A DNA stretch of 64,000 bases. Source: Mycoplasmopsis caviae. GTDB taxonomy: Bacteria > Bacillota_I > Bacilli_A > Mycoplasmatales > Metamycoplasmataceae. Positions 22,742 to 33,390 of this stretch are shown here, in pieces (positions within the stretch are counted from its first letter, which is position 1; the number at the start of each line of letters is the position of its first letter). The translations under genes and the position numbers were made by a program. The notes under the pieces are model-generated. The model made no database searches. It saw nothing but the letters and a program-made list of their open reading frames with translations, and was not told the origin of the DNA. The stretch is taken from positions 310,001 to 374,000 of the forward strand of contig NZ_CP101806.1 of assembly GCF_024498215.1 (NCBI RefSeq), read 5' to 3'.

Positions 22742-24469
22742 TTATTTGTATTTATCTTTAAAAGTATTTTTAATTTCTAATGCTAATTTTTTAGAAACAA
22801 CTTTTTCTAATTCCTCAATTGATGCATTAAATATATTGACATAAGTTTTAAAAGTATTTAATAATTTAATTTCAGTATTTTTTCCAACACCTTTAATAGA
22901 TTGCAATGAACCCTCAAAGGTAGTTATTCTATTTCTTTTTCTTAAATGACTTTTGGCAAATCTATCAACTTCAATTTGCATACTTGCTAAAAAATTTAGC
23001 AGTTCTTTATCATCTAGTTCAATAAGGTTTTCTTGTGTATCAATTAGAGCTCTTGTTCTGTGATAATTATCTTTAACAAGACCAACAATTGGAATATTAA
23101 TCTTTAAATCAAAAAGAACCTTTTTAGCTTCATGAATTTGAGCCAAACCACCATCAACAATAACTAGATCAAAATCCTTTTTGTTATCTTGTGATTCAAA
23201 GTATTTTTTAATTGTTTCACTCATATATTCAACATCAGCATCTCTAGAATAAATGTCCATATGATTAAATTTTCGATATAAATTTTTGTTCTTTTGACCA
23301 TTAGTGTAAACAACAGCAACACCAACAGGATTAAAGTTTGCAAAATTTGAGTTGTCAAATATAATAATGTTTTTTAAAGATGTTAAATTTATGATTTTTT
23401 TAAATTTATCTAAAACCTTAATAATATGCTCACTTTTATTTTTAATAAGTAAATGTTCCCTGCTATAAAATTCTTCCAAATTTAACTTAGCAATCTCAAT
23501 TACTTTTCTTTTTTCTCCAATTTTAGGGCAAAAGATATTTAGATTTTCATCTAAATTCAAATTTAGATTGATAAGTTTTTTTTCAACTAAAATTTCATCA
23601 GGTTTAATTTTTTCTTCATAATATTTATTAAAGAATTTTTCAAGAGTTTCAGTTTCATCAATATCAACACTAATTGCCTGATTATCTTTATTTATTAGAA
23701 GACCCGAGCGATAAAAGAGAGTGGTAATATAAATTACATTTTCAACTGTTTTATAGGTAAAAACGTCTAAATTTCTGATGTTTTTTAACTCAATTATTTG
23801 TTCTTCTTTAAGTTTGTTTAAAAACACTCAAGATGCCTTTAAGTCTCTAGCAATCTCAAAGTGTTGAGCCTCTGCCTCCTTAAGCATTTTTTCCATAATT
23901 TCATTGATATATGAATTATCTTTAAAACTTAATATTGATTTGATTTTATTAAATTTTTCTTGTCAAAATTTAGGATCCTTATTTTTAATTTTTAAACCTT
24001 TTTCATAAAAAGCCTCACGCTCAAGCAATTTTAAAATTTGTATTGAACCATAACCAATAGGGAATGGCCCGAAATAAAAAAGTTTATTGTTTTCATTTTT
24101 TTTATTTATTTTTCTTGATAATGAAATTTCGAGTTTGCTATTAAATAATTGTACTTTTAAATATGGATATCTTCGGTCATCCAAGAGCAGAATATTGTAT
24201 TCAGGATTATATTTATCAATGTATGATTTTTCAAGTAAAAGAGCTTCTTTGTTTGTGTTGCAAACAAAAACTTCATAGGCATATATTTGTTCCACTAGCC
24301 TACTTGTTTTATATGAGTTGATTGCACCTTCAAAATACTGATGCATTCTTTTTCTTAAATTTTTTGCCTTACCAACATAAATAACATTATCATCTTTATC
24401 TTTTCAAAGATAAATGCCAGGTAATGTTGTTACAGCTTTTAACGAAGCAATTATTTCACTCTTAGTCAT
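22742..24469 (-). CDS. uvrC: Excinuclease ABC subunit C
   Basis: A 575-residue nucleotide-excision repair nuclease that makes both incisions with UvrB. The N-terminal GIY-YIG domain has LPGIYLWKDKDDNVIYVG; a UVR motif lies near residues 190-220; the C-terminal RNase H-like nuclease has LVIVDGGLAQIHEAKKVL; and the final helix-hairpin-helix is LQSIKGVGKNTEIKLL. Length is near the family norm. It begins 2 bp after the thioredoxin gene. An exact CTGTTTTATAG 11-mer lies inside it (23746-23756). Confidence 0.96.
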
Positions 24470-24471
24470 AT

Positions 24472-24813
24472 TTATTCCAAGACTTTTTCTACTCAACTGC
24501 AAAGAATTTCTTTTGGATAGTAGTTTTCCCCTCTTTGAATAATCTTATTATTTTTCATTATTAAAAATGTTGGAACGTGAAGTATTTTTCAACGGTTATT
24601 TATTTTTCTAAAAAGTTGTGCTTCTTCCGCATCAACTTCGAGAAAAATAACCTCAGAATATTCTTTGTATTCTTCTTCAACACTTTCAACAACTGGTTTC
24701 ATAACCTTGCAGTCAGGGCATCAAGATGTTGTAAATGTTATAAAATAGACATTATTTTGGTTGTTGCTATTTGCAACAATACTTTGAACATCATTTCATG
24801 CAACTTGTTTCAT
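24472..24813 (-). CDS. Thioredoxin-family protein
   Basis: A 113-residue thioredoxin fold with the redox motif in TTSWCPDCKVMKP; WCPDC differs from the standard WCGPC. The cis-proline is seen in HVPTFLI. It reduces disulfides in the cytosol; a specific partner is not visible. It sits 2 bp upstream of uvrC and 8 bp downstream of the membrane-protein gene, so all belong to one operon. Confidence 0.88.
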
Positions 24814-24821
24814 TTTATCTC

Positions 24822-26870
24822 CTAGTTATCACTTAAAATCGGACTTACTCAACTATCATCTTCATCAAAGTAGTCAACTTTATCGTTATTGGTTTCTACA
24901 CTGTTATTTATTAAAATTGTATTTGTGTCAAACATAAATTGAAAGTCCTTATTTTTGTTGACTTGATTATCATTTAACTTAATTTCTTTTGAATTTAAAT
25001 TATCAATTTCAATACTATCTAGTTGAGCAATAAATTCCTCTTTTGATTTCAAATCATCATCTTTTTGAACATTAACTTCATAAGAATCCTCTGGGATTAT
25101 GAAACCAAGAGATTCATCAATTTTCTTATCATCTAGATAATCAGTTTGTTGATTAGCAATATTAGTCTTTTGTTTAATTTCATCAATGTTAATAACAACT
25201 GTATTTTCAACAGAATCAATTAAAAAACCAACCTGATTTTGAATTTTTTCATTAGTATTGTTTTCTTTACTATATTCATTAGTTTTTTCTAATTCGATTG
25301 TTTTATAGTTGTTTTGGTCAATTAAGTCTTTTTTGATTTCTTGAGTGTATTCACTTGTATTAATTAATTCATCTGTATTTACTAAAGGCTGTTGAGTGTG
25401 AGACTGTGTTTCAGGTATATCAGTTTTTTTGTTAATTATTTGGTCAACTTGTTGAGTAATTAACAAAATATTTTTATTTGCTATTTCTTCACTAGCAACT
25501 TTATCTTTAATGTTAATTTTATTGTATTCAATGACAGTTTCAACAGTTCGCATCTTCGTTTTTTTCTTAGTTTTTTTACTCTTGGGCTCTAAATCCATAA
25601 TCAGTAATTTAGTTGACTCATGGTCAACAGCTTCAATTTCAGCTGTTTCAACATAATTTGACATATATCTTTCTTCTGTTAAATCAAAATCTTTTGAAAA
25701 CTCGCTAGTTGATTCATTACTAATATATGAGTTAATTTTATTTCCTTTGCTATGAATTAATAAGTCTTGTGCATTTACGCTTGGCATCTTAATGTCAGCA
25801 GCCACATCCAGCGTAATTGTAGTAGTTGATGAATTGGCTGGATTATTTTCAATTGTTTTAAGAAACTCTTCTGTTTCAAGTACCATTCTTGACTTTTTAG
25901 CCTTAATATTCTCAAAATATTTTGCTGTTAATGTATGAGTTGATAAAAGATTCATATTCTTTTTTGCCATCTTTTTCAAATAATTAAAATTGAATTTTAA
26001 ATAATCTATTTTAAGAACATTAGCTACGTCTTTATAAAATTTAAAAAGCTTTTTAACTTCAGGTGTATAGTAAAATAAACTATTAACTTTTTGTAAGTAT
26101 TGCTCAATCATAACTATTGTTTTCTTACGTTCATTAATATTCTTAAAATATTTAAATGGATTAAGAGTTACTAGGAATACTCAAGCCAAAGTTCAAATTA
26201 ATAATGCACTTACAATTGCTAAATATGGACTAAATGAAATTACATAAAGAAGATTAAATAATGAATCTAGTATAAAACCAATGTTAAGGTAAGCAACCGG
26301 ATAATCAACGCTCTTATTTGCTGCTAATTCAATTTGATTAGTAAATGAATAATACCAACCTTTTATGTAAATATTTTTAACATCATCGATTGAGTAGTAT
26401 CAAATATTTTGAACTCTAAAAGAAACTAAAACACAGTGGTAAATTAAAGCAATAAATAATAATGTTAATCAAACAAAAGTAATTATTTTTTTTCTTAAAA
26501 TTCAGTAGTCAACTTTAATGTATGGTTTAAATCACGAGAAGTAATAATTCTTAAATATTGAACCGCATCAACGTACACAGAGTGTTAAAAATGAACCTAA
26601 GATTATCAAGTTCATAACATCACCAAATGCTAAGCCAAAACTATATAAATAAATTTTTCTAATGATGTTAATTATTTTATTGTCATTATTAAAAAATAGG
26701 TCTTGATACTGAAACATCACAAAACAAGTTGCAACAAAAAGTAAAATTAAAAACTTGAAAATTTCACTGGGCATTGAATAACTAACATCTCCTACAACGT
26801 CGCTATCATTTTTCTTTTCTCTTGTTAAAAATTTTAATTTTTTCTTAACATTATTAACTTCAATTTTCAT
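24822..26870 (-). CDS. Unknown membrane protein with long acidic cytosolic tail
   Basis: A 682-residue protein I do not recognise. The first 240 residues hold about four or five membrane segments (for example FLILLFVATCFVMF and IVSALLIWTLAWVFLVT), with several Trp from UGA. From about residue 255 on, the protein is soluble: a basic helical stretch, then about 350 residues rich in Glu, Asp, Asn, Thr and Ile that look disordered. It heads the operon with the thioredoxin, uvrC and bgl. No catalytic motif is visible. It could be a scaffold or division-associated protein, but that would be a guess. Confidence 0.7.
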
Positions 26871-26912
26871 ATAGTAATTATATATAAGTTTTAAAATTAA
26901 TATTAATATTAA

Positions 26913-26965
26913 AAATAACTAGCCCGTGTTAAATTTTAAAAAAATTAAAACAAAACTAGTTATTT
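26913..26965 (-). terminator. Candidate terminator of the restriction-modification gene
   Basis: Perfect 10-bp arms AAATAACTAG (26913-26922) and CTAGTTATTT (26956-26965) around a 33-bp AT-rich loop, with a T-run on the minus side. The long loop makes it weaker than the other terminators here. Confidence 0.45.
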
Positions 26966-26989
26966 AATATTAAAATTTTTTATTAATAT

Positions 26990-27004
26990 GCCTGTTTTAT
27001 AGGC
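26990..27004. repeat. Hairpin of the CTATAAAACAG family
   Basis: GCC (26990-26992) / GGC (27002-27004) with imperfectly paired AT-rich outer arms; the loop carries CTGTTTTATAG (26992-27002). It lies just downstream of the restriction-modification gene stop. Confidence 0.55.
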
Positions 27005-27028
27005 GAATTAGTGAAGAAAAAACAGAAT

Positions 27029-29343
27029 TTATTTTAGCAATTCATATTCAAATAATTTTGGTAGAATTTTTTCATTGTAAAAGATTTTTAGCTCTTCTTT
27101 TAATGCAATTATCAAACCATTTAAATCGCCATCATCAAAGAATTTGTAGTGATCTTTTCCAAATTTATCTTTATAGCTAAAAACTTTAATATTTATTTCC
27201 TTCATAATTTGATTTAAGCCATACTTATATCTTGGTTTATACATTTTTGAATTTCTTGTAGAGTTCATTATATTTTCTCAAATTTTAAATATTCTTTTAT
27301 ATTCGTCCCCTTGACAAAAATAGAGATTTAGTTTTTTGAATGCTAAACCTTCTGGGCAAATTTCATTAATTACATCACTATTTGAAACACAATAATTCTT
27401 GTTTGTATAGAGAGTTCAAAATAAACAATCATTAAGAAATAATTTATCCTCTCATGCTTGATGTTGTTTGTCAGCTGACTTCATTATTGTTAATGGATCT
27501 ATTATATAGTTTTGTGAACTTCAAGAGTTTAGACAATTTAGCACAGATATTTTTTGTATATTCTTATTGGAAACTTTAAAAGCTTTATTACTATATCTTT
27601 CTGTTTCAAAATTAGTCAATATATTGCCATTATGAACAGCCATATTTCCAATAAATAGTTTTGCATACACATTGTCTTCGTAATCATCCTCTTCAATAGA
27701 AAATTCAGAAACCCTATTTTTAATTTGTTTTAATATTGCGTTTTCAAGTTTGATAATGCTGGTCATATTTGTACCTTTTCTCCATCTTATAATTGGCAAT
27801 CCACCTGTTGTTGCATTATAGTGTTTTCTATTTGAAATAAAACCTTCAACAAATTCAAAATTTATGTAGTTTCATTTTCAATATTTAATTGGAGAAATTA
27901 GGCAATATTCATCACCGTTTTTCATTAAAGAATTTGCACTGTAAATAAATTGAGTACTAATGTCCCTTATTTGTTGTCTAGTAAAACCTTCTTCTAACGC
28001 TTTTTCAATCACAAAGTTTTGCTTTACTGATTCACCTTTACCATGACTATTAGCTGTTGCATCTCGAAAAGGTGGGTTTTCATAAAAAATAATTTTTCCA
28101 TTAGGATTTTGATTTCTTCACTCTTTAATTTCATTGTCAAGTCATAAATTGAATTCTTTAGTTAAAGCATCTCCTGATTGCATTAGATTTTCATCAATAT
28201 ACACATCTGAAAGCCTTGCCGATATGTATGGAGGCCTAATGCATTTAACTTTGCTATTAAAATTGTAACCAAGATGCACTCACTCACAAAATTCATATGT
28301 ATTTAGAATAACATTTTTAAGAACATCATCAGGTAGTCCTTTTTCTAAATTTCCAGATCCTGCACATCTATCAATTATCAAATAAGGCACCAAATTATTT
28401 TTACACTCATTTATACAATTCAATAAATAATGTTGCATCTTCTTGCAATATTCAGGTGGAGTAAAGAATGCCCCTCTTTTTTTTCTTGATAATTCGCCCC
28501 CAACATGATCCCATTTTTTTGCAATTATTTCCTGCATATCTGTGATAAAAACAGGCTCAACTCAATCAATAATCTTTTTTGAATTATTTAATTTTTCAAG
28601 AGATATTTTTAAATTATTTATTTTAATTTCATAATCCTTATCGTTTTTATCATATCCAGAGTTCAATAAACATTCTTGAATGTCAATTCCTTTAACTAGT
28701 TCTTTGATAAAAACGCTTGGTTCATCGTTTGTTAGATCATTGTTTTTATAAAAATAGTCATTTATTTTAGAAAAATTATGTAGATTTAATCTTGTTTTTA
28801 AATATTTTTCTTCTCCTTCTCTTGGTTTAACCTTTTCAAGTAAATCATCAGGATCTAATCAAATTCCAGCAGGTTCTAATGTAAAAGTATGTGGACTATT
28901 AGAAGGAATATTGTATAAATCTTCATACTTTTGGTCATAGATAAATTCCTTGAAGTTATTTGCATCTATTAATCAGTATTTTTTTGAATCAAATGTTGCA
29001 ATACAAATTCATCGTGGTATTTTCTTTAATCCATCGTTATTAAATTTTCTTAAGTATGAAAGACTTTCGCCAAAAGCCCTATATACTGTTTGATTTGTTA
29101 AGTTCTTTTTAAATTCGAATAGCACACCATTATGAATTCCATCAGTTTGATACAAAAGTTTTTCTTCGTAGTATGGGTGATCTAAAATTTCATTACTTTC
29201 ATCAATGTAAATACCTTTAATTACATAATTTCAAAAAGCCTTTTGGCAATCTCTTTCATTATGTACTAGTCAGTTAAATTCATTCTTACTCTCTCTCTCT
29301 CTCTCTCTCTCGGTTGCGAGATTTGATTTAACTTATTAATCAT
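27029..29343 (-). pseudogene. Type IIG-like restriction-modification fusion protein, OFF by (CT)11 tract
   Basis: Initiation at 29343 (RBS AAGGAGAG) gives only 25 residues, because the dinucleotide tract at 29289-29311 puts the frame out and TAG follows at 29266-29268. In the frame reached by losing one unit or gaining two, the protein is about 770 residues. Residues 67-78 read DGIHNGVLFEFK, a PD-(D/E)xK-type nuclease signature. A FTPPEY motif precedes adenine-methyltransferase motif I, DRCAGSGN (residues 324-331), and the catalytic NPPF is at 422-425. The C-terminal 200 residues could be target recognition. This is a single-chain nuclease plus N6-adenine methyltransferase. The gene is intact except for the repeat, so phase variation is likelier than decay. 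There is no separate specificity subunit nearby. Confidence 0.83.
29289..29311 (-). repeat. (CT)11 dinucleotide tract at codon 12 of the restriction-modification gene
   Basis: Eleven CT units plus a trailing C (AG repeats on the coding strand), encoding alternating Arg-Glu near the N-terminus. From the ATG, the first base after the tract is 53 nt away, two out of frame with the open body. Ten or thirteen units would be in frame. Confidence 0.92.
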
Positions 29344-29565
29344 TGTTCTCTCCTTAATTTATATAAATTAACCTAATTTTACATTAGGAAAAAATATTTC
29401 AATAAAACATTTGGAATGAAAAACAACAAATTAAAATAGAGCAATCCTTTTAATAAATATAAAAGTGAAAAAAAGTGGAATTTTTACAAGAAATCCATAA
29501 AATAGCCATTTTAGTCAATATTTTAATAAAATTTATGTTGTAAATACTAATTTAGGAGTTATTTC
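29344..29565. other. Divergent intergenic region
   Basis: 222 bp between the restriction-modification gene and the 5'-nucleotidase lipoprotein gene. It is AT-rich, with ribosome sites at both ends (TTAGGAG at 29552-29558 for the plus gene) and a small hairpin around 29378-29394 (CCTAAT/ATTAGG). No coding frame. Confidence 0.5.
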
Positions 29566-31614
29566 ATGAGTAAAAGAAAAAGAATTTTATTAACACTTAC
29601 ACCACTTTCTCTTGCATTTTTGCCAATAGTTGCAATTTCTGCACAAGGTTGTTCAGGAAGTAATATAACTGTTGAAGAGCACAAGGCTAAGTTAGCCAGA
29701 GACAAGTATTACAATTTCCTTGATAAATACAACTCATATTTGTCAGCACAAGCAAAAATTTATTCAACTAAGAAAAAAGAATTGTCAGCAATTGACAAGA
29801 AATCAAAAGAGCATGAATATAATGCTAAGCAAAAAGAGATTGATGAATTATTAAAATCAACAAAAGTAGTTCTTAATACAAAAAGAGAACAACTTAACAA
29901 GTTATATGATGAGTTAAAGGTTGCTCAAGAAGATCAAAAGATTCAAACAATTAGAATTTTACACACTAACGATGAGCATGGCAGAATTAAACAGGATGAT
30001 TCAAAATATAATAATTATGCCGGTATGGTTGGTTTTTCAAAATATATAAAAGATCGTAAATATGACTTGCTTCTTTCATCAGGGGACTTAATCCAAGGTT
30101 TACCTTTTTCCGACTCAGATAAGGGCAAAACTATTACAAAAATAGCTGCGCAAATGGGTTATGCAGCTATTGCTGTTGGTAATCATGAGTTTGACTTTGG
30201 TCTAGAGCACACAGTTAAATTAGATGAAGAAATTAAATCAAGTGGCACAAGATTCTTGTCAGCTAATGTTGTTTATAAAGATAAACAAACTATTGATCCA
30301 ACACTTATGGATAAAGCAGGAACTAGACCATATACACCATATTTAATTAAAGAGTTAACTAATGGTCTTAAAGTTGCACTAATTGGAATTACAACTCCAG
30401 ATAGTGCCTATACTTCACATCCTAAAAATTCAGTCAATGTTAATTTTGTTGATCCTGTAACTGCAACAAAAGAAATATTGCAAGAAATTAGACAAAGACA
30501 TCCAGATGTTAATTTTACAATCGCATTAACTCACTTAGGAGTTGGGCGAAATGAAAAAGCATGAGAGTCTACCTATTTAGCTCAACAAGTTCCAGAACTA
30601 GATTTGATTTTAGATGGTCACAGTCATACTAAATATGAACTTAGAGAATTGGCTAAGTCATATATTTCTCAAACTGAATGCTACACAAAATACTTTGGTG
30701 ATATAACATTAGATTTTGATAAATCAAGTGGCAAAATCGTTTTTGCACGTGAAGAATTAAGAGATATAAATCAAATTATTTTGGAACAATATGGCGTTGA
30801 ATTAGATTCTAAAATTAGTCGATTAATAAGTGAACTTGAAACCACATATAAGGATACATATAGTAAGGGAGCATTTACTCTTGATACTCAATTATTTAAC
30901 ACGAGAGAAACAGAATTTAATGGTCAAAAATTTTGAGAAGGAAGAGTTAAAAAATCAACATTAGGTCTCTTTACTGCGGAAGCAATGGCTTGAGATTTTT
31001 ATACCGCTAAAAAAGATCAAATTGCTGATTTATCACTTGAAAATGTTGTTGGGTTACAAAATGGCGGTGGAATTAGGGCTGATTTAACTCTAAATGATCC
31101 AGATAAACCTGAGGAAATTAAAAAGGAAAGTGTGTTAGCAGTTGCACCTTTTGGTAATATGATTGATGCAGTTTCTCTCAAAGGAAGCAGTCTTAAAGAA
31201 ACAATCAAACATGGTTTAAGTAAAGCTGGATCAGGTGCATTTGCTCAATGGTCAAGCAATGTTTCATTTACGGTAAATAAAGTAACTACAAGTGATGGCA
31301 AAGTTAAATATGAACTTGATGAAAGCACTCTTAAATTAGGCGGAAAAGCAATTGATGATGACAAGACATACTATGTTGTAACTAATGACTTTATGGTTGC
31401 AGGTGGTGATGGTTATAAAATGCTAGATTATCATGGAAGTAATGATGTAAAACAAGTTTATGAAAGTCAAAGTTTATTTGATACATTTATCAAATTTGGA
31501 AAATACCTAAATGAACACAAAGGCAAGGCTGATAAACTTGGCAAAGAACCATTTACAAAAGAAATGACCGATTATGGCAAGGAAGAGTCATTAAAGTTCA
31601 TAACCTATAAATAA
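29566..31614 (+). CDS. 5'-nucleotidase lipoprotein (UshA/CpdB-type)
   Basis: A 682-residue surface lipoprotein. The signal peptide ends at AISAQGC, with Cys29 lipidated. Residues 30-125 are a Lys/Glu-rich coiled-coil spacer. The metallophosphatase domain follows with HTNDEHGRI, SSGDLIQG, AVGNHEFDFG and DGHSHTKYE, the dinuclear metal ligands. The C-terminal 5'-nucleotidase domain has VGLQNGGGIRADL and NDFMVAGGDGY, which stack the base. It releases nucleosides from extracellular nucleotides, a scavenging role suited to an organism without de novo purine synthesis. It is monocistronic, with a strong terminator. Confidence 0.92.
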
Positions 31615-31617
31615 GGT

Positions 31618-31661
31618 AAAGTTAAAAAATACACTGAACAAGCAGTGTATTTTTTAACTTT
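31618..31661. terminator. Strong bidirectional terminator
   Basis: A 19-bp perfect stem, 31618-31636 paired with 31643-31661, six-base loop, T-rich on both strands. It lies between the 5'-nucleotidase stop and the convergent nfo gene, whose stop codon is inside the stem. Confidence 0.88.
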
Positions 31662-32493
31662 TGTAATTCAATAGTAGTGCAATTTCTTGGTCATAAATTG
31701 GACCTTTTTCTGGAATTGGAGTTTCTAAAATAATAGGAATATTATCAAAATCTGGATCGTGAACAAATTTGGCTAATGTTTCAATTCCAATAAAACCTTT
31801 GTCGATATTTTCGTGTCGATCTTTATGTGAATTTAGGTCATTTTTTGAGTCATTTAAATGAATGACACTCACATGTCTTAATAAATCATATTTAATAAGT
31901 TCAGCCTTAAATTCTTCATAATTTTTAATATTGTACCCAGCATCCCACAAGTGGCAAGTGTCAAGACAAATTTTTATTCTATCATTTGCTAATTTGCCTA
32001 TCAAATAGGCTAATTGGTTAAAATTAATACCAACTTCGCTTCCCTTACCTGACATTGTTTCAATACAAATTATTACATCTTTTGTCTTTGCTAAAACTTC
32101 ACTAAGAGAACTAACTAATTGTTCTAGAGACTCTTGTAATTGATATTTTGTATAAGAACCAGGGTGGAGTACTAAATATTTAGCACCAATATAATTCATT
32201 CGTTCAATTTCCTTTATTAAAAAATCAATTGCAAAACTACTTTTTGACTTATCTTTACTTGTGGGATTAATAATGTAAGGAGCATGAATTATTATATCTT
32301 GTGGCTTAATTAAATTTTCATATTTTTGCTTGTATTCATCTAGTTTATAAAGAGAAGGTTCAACTCTTTTTGTATTTTGTGGAGCACCTAAAAAAATCAT
32401 TGTACAGTTGGCCTTATTTTTAAGTGATTCTTCGATAGAACCAACTAAATAATTTGGTGATTTAAATGAAATATGACTTCCTAACTTAATCAT
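31654..32493 (-). CDS. nfo: Endonuclease IV (apurinic/apyrimidinic endonuclease)
   Basis: A 279-residue TIM-barrel zinc nuclease that cuts at abasic sites in base-excision repair. It starts KLGSHISFKSPN; metal and active-site segments visible are IIIHAPYIINP, YLVLHPGSY, VIICIETMSGKGSE, ICLDTCHLWDAGY, VIHLNDSKNDLNSHKDRHENI and the final ILETPIPE. Length is standard. It begins 2 bp after the HAD gene in a two-gene operon. Confidence 0.95.
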   Translation of the reverse strand: MIKLGSHISFKSPNYLVGSIEESLKNKANCTMIFLGAPQNTKRVEPSLYKLDEYKQKYENLIKPQDIIIHAPYIINPTSKDKSKSSFAIDFLIKEIERMNYIGAKYLVLHPGSYTKYQLQESLEQLVSSLSEVLAKTKDVIICIETMSGKGSEVGINFNQLAYLIGKLANDRIKICLDTCHLWDAGYNIKNYEEFKAELIKYDLLRHVSVIHLNDSKNDLNSHKDRHENIDKGFIGIETLAKFVHDPDFDNIPIILETPIPEKGPIYDQEIALLLNYKS

Positions 32494-32495
32494 TT

Positions 32496-33329
32496 TTACT
32501 TCCTATTTTTACTTTTGCTTGGCGAAATAAAATAACGATATAAACCACCATTTTTGTAATTGGGTGCAATTTCATCAGCTATTGCTTTTAGATCACTTGT
32601 GCCATTATCCATGGCAACTAATTTGCCAACATAACCTTTTACTGAGGCATCAGCCATTGAGTCACCAATATGAATTGTATTTAACTGATTTATACCCTTA
32701 AAAGCACAATATGCCGATGCAGATAAACCTTTATTTGCATCAATTGTTGTGATTTCTAAAACATAGTTTGCACTTGCTAGATATGAATTGGTAATATCGC
32801 TAAAATTAACTCTAAATGTCTTTAATGTGCTTTTAGCTCTTGCCACATTTTTTAAAATAAGAGCTATTTTTGTAATGTTTTTGTGTCTATTGAAATCAAA
32901 GTTCTTATTTTTTCTAATTGCATGTAGTTTTTTAGATAAAAACAATTTATTAAGTCAATAATCTATTGCATTATGAGTATAAATTGTTTCGCCATTATCA
33001 TCAAAAATAACATAAATTATTTTGTTATCTTCTGCAAATTTCTTAATTTTTTCAACTGCTTCCTTGTTAAATATTCTTTGTCAAACCAATTGATTATCAA
33101 TATAAATTTCAGCACCTGAAGCAGTGATAACATCATTGATTCCAAGTTGATAAATTGCTTGTTGAACACGCTGGTCGCTAAAACTTCGCCCTGTTGATAA
33201 AACAACATTTGCGAAGTTTTTTAATAGCAAAATAGCACTAACATTCCTAGCACTAATTCTGCTTTTTTTATGTTGGTCAAATAAAGTGCCATCTAAATCA
33301 ATGAAATAAGTTTTTTGGTTTGCATCCAT
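32496..33329 (-). CDS. HAD-superfamily Cof-type phosphatase
   Basis: A 277-residue protein with the HAD motifs in order: FIDLDGTLFD (nucleophile Asp), VLSTGRSFSD, a lysine in the middle region and IHIGDSMAD (Mg-binding). The cap domain lies between motifs II and III, as in the Cof/YidA subgroup acting on sugar or nucleotide phosphates. The natural substrate is unknown. It is divergent from gdpP across 61 bp and operonic with nfo. Confidence 0.88.
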
Positions 33330-33378
33330 AGTTCACAAATTATACACAAAAAATTTAATTTTATTATTAATACTAATA

Positions 33379-33384
33379 TATAAT
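33379..33384 (+). promoter_or_regulatory. -10 box immediately upstream of gdpP
   Basis: TATAAT ends 6 bp before the gdpP ATG, and no Shine-Dalgarno is visible in between. If it is used, transcription would start at or next to the ATG and give a leaderless message. Confidence 0.45.
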
Positions 33385-33390
33385 ATAAAT

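Noticed and set aside
29289-29311. CT tract as an assembly error at a contig end
   Set aside because: Sequence on both sides is continuous and coding, and the tract position at codon 12 of a restriction-modification gene is a typical switch site.
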